From Halichoerus grypus (Eukaryota > Chordata > Mammalia > Carnivora > Phocidae), in assembly GCF_964656455.1 (NCBI RefSeq), contig NC_135717.1, positions 141,560,308 to 141,624,307 on the forward strand: a stretch of 64,000 bases of DNA, given 5' to 3'. The first letter of the stretch is position 1, and every line of letters begins with the position of its first letter. Shown piece by piece: positions 26,357 through 38,300 of this stretch. The notes under the pieces are model-generated. The model saw nothing but the letters and a program-made list of their open reading frames with translations. It ran no database searches and was not told where the DNA came from. A program made the position numbers and the translations under genes.

Positions 26357-29300
26357 ACAACCTCTTTATCCATTCACCCACTGATGGACACTTAGGTTAC
26401 TTCCATGTCATAGCTGTTGTAAATAATGTTGCCATAAACATGGGGGTGCAGATGTCTTTTTGAGTTACTGTTTTCATTTCCTGTGAATATATTCCTAGAA
26501 GTAGACTTGCTGGATCATATGGTAGTTCTATTTTCAACTTTTTAAGGATTGGGTAGGATAACTTTTTAATTTATATTAGGGACACAGAAAAATTATTGGT
26601 GATTTGGTAAAAGAATGAAGAAATATCTGGAAATGGAGCACCTGGGTGGCTCAGTCGGTTAAGTGTCTGCCTTCGGCTCAGGTCATGACCTCAGGGTCCT
26701 GGGATGGAGCCCCACGTCAGGCTCCCTGCTCAGTGGGGAGCCTGCTTCTCCCTCTGCCTGCTGTTCCCCCTGCTTGTGTCCTCTCACTCTCTCTGTCAAA
26801 TAAATAAATAAATAAAATCTTAAAAGGAAAGAAAGAAAGATCTGAAAGAATACTATTTTAAAGCCTAGAACAAATAAAACAATAGGAAAGAACAAAACTG
26901 AAGACACCTTTGAAAGCATTACAGTAAATGCTGAGGGTAAGTAATAGGATATCATTATAGAAGTAGATGTAAATGTTGGAACAATTAATGGCTTGATTGA
27001 AATATAGAAATTAAAAATTCACACTCAGCATTTTATAAAACTTGAAAGGATTAATTAATATGTTTTACCAGAAAGATAGATTCTTAACAAATTTTTATTT
27101 GAATATGAAGTACGTGTCAGTGTGCCAAATACATATTTTAAATCAATGCAATAAAATTTGAGGTTCCTTTCTTTTTAACCTAACTTAAGTAGAAAACACA
27201 AAATTTCTAGTTTGTCCTGTGCCACTGGTAATGCTGATTTAAGCTGCTCATCTATAGGCTATCATCCATGGCTCTCTATTTGGACTATATTTTAATTCCC
27301 TATAGATTTCAACTAATTGACCTTGAGGGAAAGCTGAGTCTCTGTGACAATATGGTCTTCAATCACCACTGCCAACATAAATAAATGGTTCCTCTCTGGA
27401 TCTATCAAGAGTAATCTGAGTGGAATTTAAGTTTTTGATAGACTTTTAAAAAATGAGCCCAGACATGAAATAATACCCTTTTCAACAAAAAGGGAATAGG
27501 ATTTAAGACAGCTAAGATTCATGTAATAAAAAGCGTTTAGCTCTTTCTGTTAGAAAGTGGTCAGTTTTCTTATTGAAATCTGGACAGTTCCCAAATTGAT
27601 TTATATAATAATGAACTGAATTTGATTTGACAGGATCATTCACTATTGTAAGTGAATACAATACCAGTCTAAAATGCTCTTCATGTAACAAATTGTTTTT
27701 AAAAATGTTAATAAAAAGTTTTCTATATGAGTTTCTTTGAGTGTCTTCACAGATGACTTAATTTGAAAATAGCACTCCTGAAATAACGTTGTTGACTTTC
27801 ATGCACATTAATTTCTGTAAGGTTTTTTTAATACTTATCTAACCAAACAGTTTTTTTTAAAGAATTTAATTTCTTCATCAATAAAAGTCAATGCTTTTTT
27901 TTTTTTTTTTTTTTTTTTTGTATTATGCCCCACCTTCTTTTCTAATTCCCTGGATAAATTGTCCAAATTAATTTTTTTCCTATTTAAAAACAAAACTTTA
28001 AAACCTATAATAAAATTTAGAATGCAGCCAATTCCTTTTTTAAAAAAATTATTTATTTATTTGAGAGAAAGAGAGAGAGTGGGAAGAGGTGGGGCGGAGG
28101 GAGAGAGAGAGAGACTATCTCATGCAGACACCCCACTGAGCACAGAGCCTGACCTTGATCTCACAACCCTGAGATCATGACCTGAGCCAAAATCAAGAGT
28201 CAGATGCTTAACCTACTGAACCACCCAAGCACCCCAGATGCAGCCAATTCTTTTTTTTTTTTTGTAAAGATTTTATTTATTTATTTGACAGAGAGAGACA
28301 CAGTGAGAGAGGGAACACAAGCAGGGGGAGTGGGAGAGGGAGAAACAGGCTTCCCGCAGAGCAGGGAGCCCAATGCGGGGCTCGATCCCAGGACCCTGGG
28401 ATCATGACCTGAGCCAAAGGCAGACGCTTAACAACGCCCCTGGATGCAGCCAATTCTTAAAGGAAGAATATACCCATACATTATGAGGCTAAGTATCAAA
28501 ACTACTACAGACAACAAAAAAATCTTTTATTTGAAATAGTTAGGTAATATTTGCCAAAATGTCTTCTCAATTTAAGCTACCCAGATAGGTATTTCAATTT
28601 CAGTTCACACATACTGGTGACATTGGCATAGACTGGAAAATTACATAAAAATTAGACTTTAGAAGTCTTGTTTCTCACATTATGTAAATATACATGTAAA
28701 GCATAGGTTACATAAAGTGACTGGGTTTAGATAAAGAGAGTGATACAAATGAAAATAAAGCCAAAACAGATCTTACTCTTTTTTTGAAGTTTATCTTTTT
28801 TTTACTTGGATAGGCAAGATGATTTTATTGTTCATATATCTAATTTCCTAGCACCTGTTAACTTTCTAATGTTAGGGGATCTAATATGGCTTTTAAACTC
28901 ATATAGTGTTTTGGGTTTTTTTAAAGATTTTATTTATTTATTTGACAGAGAGAGAAAGAGAACACAAGCAGGGGGTTTGGGAGAGGGAGAAGCAGGCTCC
29001 CTACTGAGCAGGTAGCCCAATATGGGACTCGATCCCAGGACCCTGGGATCATGACCTGAGCTGAAGGCAGACGTTTAACTGACTGAGCCACCCAGGCACC
29101 CTAGACTCATATAGTGTTTATTGATACATCTATTGATCATACTTATCTAAAGCTCCTGAAAATTCTCAATTGCTTACTATTTTAGTGGGAAATTCATTCA
29201 GTTCAGATACTCTCATAATAAGCACAGTGCTTACATTTAGCTTTCTGTGTATCTTAGTCTGAATGCATCCAAAATTGTATATTTAATAATGATTTATTCA

Positions 29301-32300
29301 TTGTCTACTATGAATAAGGTTATGAGGGTCTTGTAGTAAGGCAGTGTTAATCCTGCCCCTGCCTTCAAGTACACAAGAACCTCAATGCATGTATCCTTAA
29401 TACAGGTGCTTATATAGCCATAATATAAGGTGGAAAGTGGTTTGTGCATAGAAATTTCATTTCTATGAAATTATTTTCTCTATAATAGAACAAAGAAGGT
29501 CCATGGAAGAGTTAACATTTGAATCAGCTATTGAGGAATCAGTAGGACCTGGTTGTGGAAAAACACCTAGAATGGTACAAACCGAGAGGGAGGGATGCCA
29601 GAGAATTGCTGGAATACAAACGGGGTATGTGAAAGGTAGTTGTAAGGAATAACATTAAAAATGCCAGTGTGATGAGAATGCCTTCATGTGATAATGTGAA
29701 AACTGAATTATTATAATCTTTATGGTATTAAGGATTTATTTAGGATCTTAAATTGAGAACTAGAAAGCCAAACTCAGATTTGAAGTCTGGATATTTATGA
29801 CCACTCTTTATGCTGGAGACCCTGATTAAGAAAAATAAAATAGGAAATCTTGCTGCTTAATTTAGCACATTTTAATCTACCCAGTTTTGAGTAAAATTAA
29901 GATAGGATATTCTTTTGGGAAAAAAAATCTTCCTTTATATCAGTGTGAATTGTAGGACAGATGGGTAAGAGGAGCTTGAGTTTTACAAAATAAAGTAGAA
30001 ATAGCAATTATAATACTAATGATATTAACTAATACTTATGTATTGCTTCCAAAGCCAAGGACGTTTCTAAGCTTGTACATATATGAGCTTGATTTACATA
30101 TACTTACCCTATTTTCCAGATTAGGAACTGAGGCACAGAAAGATTAAGTAACTTGCTCAAGGTAATGTAGCTGGTAATTGTTGGAGCAGGTATTTGAAGC
30201 CATCATATTTTATAGTACAGAAAGAATTCACAAATATCCATCTGGATCCAATAGCTACCCAGTTACAGTTTAAAATTAGTATCTTTAGAGAGATCTTTCA
30301 AATGCAAAATAAAATACAGTAAAAAAAAAAGCAACTTTCTATAGTGTTTGAAAAACAACTTTCTGTAGTGTTTAGAAACTATAAAGAAATTGACAAAAGA
30401 AAAATATTTTATTCATTTTTATTATTTTTTAAATATTTTTATTTTTATTAGTTATAATTTCTAAATGAGAATAGACAACATTAATGAGAAAAAGAGCAAG
30501 GATGTGAATAATAACATGGTGCTTTAGCTATTTCTTGTGGATTTATATCTTAATATGATTATTCATGTTTAATGTCTTTTGAGGATTTGATGAATGTATT
30601 CTGATTCTTCAAATTCCTTATGGATTGCTGCCCAGAAGTTAGCTCTACTTTAGATTCTAGATAGCCTAGTAAAAATATTCTGCCAATACCACCTCAAATA
30701 ATCCTGGATTCTCTGGGAAAAGAGAGACTCTCCTACTGTAGGATGGCAGTCTGACTGTTCTTAAATAGGTGGACCATAAGCCTGTCATTAAATCAGATAC
30801 AGTGTGTCTGAATTTCACCAATCACAAATTGAATAATATTCCCTGTTGTTATGAAAGTGATATCCATGCAAGTCAAGAATTTCCATTTCTGTGTGGTAGC
30901 AGGGAAATTGATCTTGCCAATTCAAATATCTCATTCATATTTCTATCTTAAGCTCAGTTAATTAGGATTTGCCCAACCTAACCCCCTCGCCTTTCCTGTT
31001 TCTGAGGAACATGATGGCATAAGAGCACTGGGCATCAGTCATTAAGTGTATTTGGGTGGTATGGGTCTAGGCCATGATTATATTTTTTCTTGCTGGTCTT
31101 TGCTGAAGGGTAATTATTTCCAACAGGGATTGACTGTTGCCTCAGTCCCCACTTTATCTATTGCTATGTCAGAAGTATTTCCAGGGCCTCTAATTCAGAC
31201 ATCCTCTATCTTCCTGTCCCAAACTCCAAATCAAGGATTCTTCTGATTCAATAGCCCCTTCAACCATCTCCATATCCATTTAGTTAAAAATTTCCCTATT
31301 GCCTTCTCAGAATCATTCTATGTTATTGTAGGAAGCTTACAAGTTCATCTACCAAGACTTTGCTCAAACATTGCTGTTTTATCATTGTGACTCCATGTTT
31401 GATAATGGGATGTTGTATGATGTTATACCCTGAGAAGCTGGGAGATACCTCCTTCTCCTCGGGGACACCTATCGCATTAACCAGAATTCTATCATTCTTC
31501 TTGGTAGTATTTGCTCCTGCACCCCCTATTTTTCACCAATTTCTATATTGTAATAAAATGAACTTTTTGACTCCTGTTTTTTTCATTGAACACACTCCTT
31601 TGTAACCATTTTCATAGTATTCATTATGACACATTTTTCAATCTAATTATTTTCTTTCATTTGTCCTTTACTTCAAAAACCACATCCTCTTATAAACATC
31701 ATTCACTTCAGGAATGCAGTAAAATCATCCTTGATAATACTTAAAATTTAAAACTTTGAAAAATTTTTATTTTATTGATTTTATTTCATTATACTTTGTG
31801 CCTTTTGTGGTTTTGCAGTGCTAATTGATTGTGCATGACAAATGTGTTATTAAAGATGTTCCCATCTTTGAATTTGTGTGTTGCATAGTCTATTTGGCTG
31901 TTAAAAATTATTTCAATTTTTTTCAGAGTATGAATAACTTGACCAATGAACTGTCACAGGAGATATGTCTAAAGGAACTGAAAGAATTGTGATTTTTTAT
32001 GGTTATATACTCATCAAAACTCACTCATGAAATAAAACTTAGGCAATATGATGTCATTTTTCAAAGATCCACTCCCCCTGGTTAAGCATTCTCTATGGAC
32101 AAAGAAAATATTTTTTTAAATCCACATTAACTCTCTTAGACTCTAAATACTATGCAATATATTAAAAAGTGACCTGTTTTTAACATAGTACCCCAAAGGC
32201 CTAACAATATTAAAAGAGTATCTTAGCTTGAGAGGGAAGCTAAGTTATTATTTGACCATATTGAGTCCAAATAATATAATTTAGAAAGATGAAATAGAAT

Positions 32301-35300
32301 TTAAAATAATGATTGCATATCAGGTAAAGTCATAGCACATCATACATTACTGACTTATTATATTTATCTGATTTTAATCTAGAACTCTTTCAGAAAGAGC
32401 TATCCCCTCAGCTTATCATGCATTTAACACAATCTCTGTTGCAGGTTACTTAGTTATAGAAAATCCATCAAGTAAGTTTGTTAAATATCTTTTCTTCTTT
32501 TTGAATGTCAATGCTAGATTCACTGATTCAATGAATCTTAATGTGTGGTTCCTTTTTTGTATGTTTGCTAGAAAAACCTCCAAGCTGGATATAAATCATA
32601 AAAGCATGACTAATTGCATGGTAACTGGAGAAATGCTTTCTCTCTCTCTGGGGTGAAGCCTGCATGTCTGTATTTTAGCTTGGGAAGTAATACGGGGATA
32701 TTTAAACTCCTTAGGGTTTAAAAACCATGTCATTATGAGAATGAGGTCACTGCAATATTTTATATCTTCTAAAACCTTGTAATGTATAAAATGTTTTCTG
32801 TATGACAAAGAGGTATTATGTGCTTTAGGATTCAATGATAACTTTATGCCCTTATATTTACTTGAAAAACTTTTTTCCTTACAATGTGATATCATTCATA
32901 TAAAGTCACTTAAAAATGGAAAGGATTTTGTGCCAGGACTACAAAGAAAGCACACTTACAGGGGAAAAGTTAATTTTGTAAATATGGCAAAATGACTTTA
33001 AAGGGCTGTGTGGTTACGGGTTTTGAAGTATCTGTTGTTCTTTGACTTATTCACTGTACGACCAGTGTCAGTCTAACGTGATTCCATTTTCTACCTCTCT
33101 TTGCTTGGAGGCCGGTAAGCAAGAAGTCCTTCCTGCAACATGTTGAAGAGCTTTGCACAAACAACAACCTAAAGTTTCAAGAAGAATTTTCGGTATGTTA
33201 CTAGCAGTTGTCACAACATTGCCAGACCTCCAGTCGTTTCATGTGTCACATTTCATGTCCATTTTAAGCATGCAAGGCCATGAAGGACTCTGGCCTTGAT
33301 AATCAATACCCAATTACCAGGTTGATTGTTTGGATAGTAATGTTACACGGGGTGGCCTCTGGTGCAACCTGAACAGAATTATTCACCTACTGTGTGAGGA
33401 AAGGGTGCTCTTCTTCAGACCTCCCCAGCAATGGCAGCCTGGCCTCATTTCTGCTCTGTTCTTTCATCCAGATGTGCATGGGAGTCTGGAAAGTCTGGAA
33501 GGTTGTATTCATTGGTTTTTGCTGGTGTGTGAGATTTAGGCTTTACCATATATGTGGTTTTATATTTAAATAATTATTTCAGATTTAGAGACCAAATAAT
33601 TCCATTTTATATTTGCCTGCTTAGTTTATGTTAGTGGTATAGATGAACCTGAGAACAGAACGTGATGTTTCCAGAAACTACAAAAATATTATTTCTAGAA
33701 CTATCTAAAAGTAAAAATACCCGTGTTTTATGAGGCCTATTTTTAAGTTACTATGAAATAAATACACTATCACCTTATGGAGAATATGTTAAGTTAAGAG
33801 CATTCCACTTTAACACTAGTTAAAAGTTAAGATTAATTATATTGTTTTCAACATTTTGTGTATCTATAAAATTCAAATTATATTAATGCATAAGGTATAT
33901 ATATCAGATCTCTAAACATTTTTAAAACTTGTGTGCATCTTTCCAAACTTATGTGATTATTTTGTATTATATAAGTAATATGGATTTCTAAATGTCACCA
34001 AAAACTTTATTTCTTTTTTTTTTTCATGAAATTTTTAGTGTGTGAACCTATGAAACAAAGAATTAAGCAATTGGCTTGAATAATTCAGGATTATAATATT
34101 TCAGCCTCTCAGGAAATAATAACAAAATGTGAGAAGATTAATGGTATTTCCTACAGCTCTTTGGTTATGCTTCTTAAGTAATATTGGCCTGGACTTAACA
34201 AAATAGATGGTACCATAAAACTTTTCTTAGCATTTACACAGCGAGAACTCGCAATTGTTCAGAAGCAAAAGTGTAATTTCACTAGAAGAGGAGCGAATAT
34301 AATTACATTATGCATGACTGAGTAGATGAAAAGTTTTATTAGCAACAACATTTTCACGTATATTACATTAAGAAAATTTCTAGTTCAACTTCTTTGGAGA
34401 TCATGGTTTTAAGAACTTTTTAGATACAAATATATAGGTTGTATGTATGTATTATATAAACATATCTATATATGTAAGGAACTTCTTTAAATTATTTTTT
34501 ATCCTAATGCGTATTAAGATTTTTAAAGCAAAATTATATTTAAATTAATAAATGCATATTTGATAAACTTTAAAACTCAGATCATAACCACTTATACCTT
34601 AAATATTTATAAGCTCCTACTATATGGTAGGCATTGTATTTGGCATATTAATATATATCAATTCAATGCTTAATAGCTAAGTGACTTTGGATGAATCACA
34701 TAAACTCTCTGTTCCTCCATATCCTCATTTGTAAAATAATAGTATTTACCAATAATAGTATTTATCTCACTGAGTTGTGAATACTAAAACAATTGAATGT
34801 GTGTAACACTAAGAATAGTGGCTGACACAAGTATTAGCTATATGTTACGACTATGACTTCTACCATAAAGAAGCTCATACTATGATAAGAACTGCAGACA
34901 TGCACAGAAAATACATAAATACACTGTATCATGACAGAGATATGCAGAAAGAAGTGAGGATTGACTTTATTTGGATAGCAGTCAGAAAAGACTGCACAAA
35001 AAGGTGCTGTTTGAGATGAACTTTTAGACAAGCAGAAGACCAATGGGTAAATAAAGGGGGAAAAGTATCCCAGAGAGAGAGAAGGAATGCAAAAGCATAA
35101 GGATGCAAAACAGTCTCACTCACATATGATCCCACTGAAAAGAACAAACAGTAGGAGAAAGAACTGAATAGGATGGTGGAGGCCCTGTGTTCCCTGGTAA
35201 GAAAAAGGTTGCAAGTGTGACATTACTATCCAAACAGTCAACCTGGTAATTGGATATTGATTATCAAGGCCACAGTCATTTAAATCTATAATTGGAAACT

Positions 35301-38300
35301 TCTATGTGAAATAATTACAGAAAAAAAGTACCACCTTTCAGGAGATTTCCATTTCACCTCTGTTTTCTCCTCTATTCCTTTATCTATATGAATATGCTGA
35401 CATATACTCCCAACACCTTGACACAGGGAAACGGTTCTAAGATTCCCTACTTGGTTAAACAAATTTTTTTCTAAGCCTTTTGTGCCGGTACATCAGATTT
35501 CAGATGCTTACACTGCACATATCCACATGCAAAAGACTGTCTGAATTTTCTTTTTGAGGAAAAATAAGGGGGAAAGGAAGACTTATCTAATAAAACAAGT
35601 AGTTTATAATGATGTTGAAAAATTGTAAAAACAAAAATTTTAACACTTTTTAAGGAATTTGGCAAGTTGAGATTTATTTCTAAAATGAAAAACTATAAAC
35701 TTTGTAAATATAAATCACCAGCTCGACAAAATAATGAACACATTTTCTTGCACCAACTTTCTTAATGATGAATGGATCATATCATGATTTTTTACCAAAA
35801 TGTCAATAATGGATCTCCTTGACCCTTCATCTGTGTCTGATAATTCTTAATCACACCTTTGCATTCCAGTATCGATTTAACAATGCCTACTGAGAACAGG
35901 AATTGACCTTTGGCATCTTCTTAAACTGACCAATGTTGTACCAATTAATAGGCATGAAATCACACTGCCTGAGGAGAAAAAACAAAAAATAAATCACTGA
36001 ACTCCCTTCCCCTACTAAGTAGACATTAAAATATTAAATAATACTCAGTGTGTTCCTGATGAAACCATTAGTAAAGTATGGAAAAGGGTTATTAGTAACA
36101 TGGTTGCCACATCTTAGAGCTTCTAAAAGTACAAAGAAGTTATCCCAGAGAAAGCAAGAGACCAACTGACCAATTTTTTCAGGATATTTTCAGTAAACGT
36201 TTACATAAGTTCATTGCTGTTAATTTGACCTTGTTTCTGCAGTTATGAGAGGTGTTTTCAATTTAAAAATAAAAGGGTTTAGAATAAAGAATAGTTTTTT
36301 CCTAAGTAGAATTTCTTGTTTACCTCTGAAATAAATCTAAACTGCAATGACTTCATTCCACAGGAACTACCAAAATTTCTTCAGGATCTTTCTTCAACTG
36401 ATGCTGATCTGCCTTGGAACAGAGCAAAAAACCGCTTTCCAAACATAAAACCATGTATGTGCCCTTACTGCCCCTGGTTTCTACCTGCAAAATGTTTTAA
36501 AATGAGCACCAAATGCATCTTAGCCTTTTTATTTCTTAAACCTATTAATATTAATTGAATTACAATAATGCATTTTATTAGCAGTTATTTTCAAATTGTA
36601 TCTCTTTTGCTTTGTTAATATGTATTAAAGTTAATGTACATGATTTTCAGCTTGTTCATACAAGGTTCACTTATGCAGGTGCAAGAAACTGTAGACCTAA
36701 TAGTTTCTTAGCTTTGTAATTTAACCCAGGTAACGAACCTCTCTAACATCTTCCTACAGATCTGGTTCTCAAATGAAAAGAGAAACATGTAACTTTGTGC
36801 ATTCATTTCCCTTAAAATCAGGGCTGTGCTTTCTTATGGAACATAAAAGATGCATTGCAAAATATTCATTGAAGATCAAAGTAAATGTGTGCTTACCAGG
36901 GTGGTTTTACAAAGGAGGCAGGGTGGTGCCTCATCATAGTAAACAAAACTTCATTTTTCAATCAATAAGAAAAGAAACTATTATCGCTTTAAGAATTAGC
37001 AGTGATCGGGGCACCTGGGTGGCTCAGTCGGTTAAGCGGCTGCCTTCGGCTCAGGTCATGATCCTGGGGTCCCGGAATCGAGCCCCACGTCCGGCTCCCT
37101 GCTCAGTGGAGAGCCTGCTTCTCCCTCTCCCTCTGCCTACTTCTGCTGTCTATCTCTCTGTCAAATAAATAAATAAAATCTTAAAAAAAAAAAGAATTAG
37201 CAGTGATGTGAAAGGAAAAATAGAACATTCTTCCGTTCATAATAGCTATATATTTGATATTACATTTTTTGAACAGATGTGCCTCCTATCTATATTCTGA
37301 TTCCATACACTTTATGAGATAAGAAAGTGCTATTTGTGATATTCTGAAATATTATTAATATTGTTTCAAAATCTAGAATTTTAAAATACTCCTAATTTTA
37401 AAGTATTTTTAATAAATATACATTTTTCTATGTTCTATGTGTTTTCAAAACTATATTGGGAAAATTCCTTACTTAAGAATTGAACTCTTCTGCCTAGAAA
37501 GACACAGATTTGAAGAAGGATAAAATTGCAGAGTGTAAAATCATAAAGGATGTGGATAGGAGGACATGGGCCAAATTCTGATATTCTAGAACTCAAGGAT
37601 AACTGAGACATGAAGTAAACAAATTTAGGGAAATATGATATAGGAAGTAGTAATGTAGTGAATCTGCTAATTCCCAAGAATTAAGATAGGATGAAAATGC
37701 AAATAGTTTTTATCACCCAAAATCCCTTCTGGAACAAAGCAAATCATAAGTAAATGACTTCAGGAGCAAGTTGACAAATCAGACACTATTGTAAGAAGTA
37801 AGGAATGTTAGTATTGAGTCTCTAAGTTTCTATGGCATGAAGTTTCTCAATAGGTCCTTTTGTTTTCCTTGTCAGAGAGTTAACCTGGGTTGGATGTATC
37901 ATAAGTTTAAGAGATATGGAAATTCTCATGTCTTTATATTTGTCTCTACCTAAATTTCTTCGGTACTGTCTGCTTCATGCTTATTCAGTGCTCTTCTGTG
38001 AAAATAAACACTGTTACCTGATTGAAAGACAGTTACTGGGCGCCTGGGTGGCTCAGTCGGCTAAGCGTCTGCCTTCAGCTCAGGTCATGATCTCAGGGTC
38101 CTGGGATCTTGCTCTGAATCAGGCTCCTTGCTCATTGGGAAGTCTGCTTCTCTCTCTGCCCCTCCCCCGCTCTTGAACTCGTACTCTCTCTCTCTGTCTC
38201 TGTATCTCTCTCTCTCAAAAATAAATAAATAATCTTTTAAAAAAAAGACAGTTACTATGGAATATTTAATATTTATTTACAATCATATATTTGGCTGAAA

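Larger units (their letters stand above)
18604..33110 (+). other. PTPRQ intron, 14.5 kb
   Basis: This is the longest intron in the window. 18604-22200 and 23000-25700 contain no recognisable gene or repeat. Named content is a C-rich tract (22242), a MIR (22695), a (TG)n (22930), an old antisense L1 (25740-26560), and CAN SINEs at 26635, 28035, 28251 and 28912. A 24-25 bp tandem duplication lies at 30326. About 30400-33100 is AT-rich and unassigned. Confidence 0.8.
33193..36363 (+). other. PTPRQ intron, 3.2 kb
   Basis: It contains both arms of a 63-bp inverted duplication (33286-33348 and 35215-35277), a MIR (about 34680-34835) and an antisense L2 remnant (about 34845-35100). The rest is AT-rich and unassigned. 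Confidence 0.8.

Noticed and set aside
36773..37168. 131-codon plus-strand frame.
   Set aside because: Its second half is read through a CAN SINE and the first half has no family resemblance or splice support.
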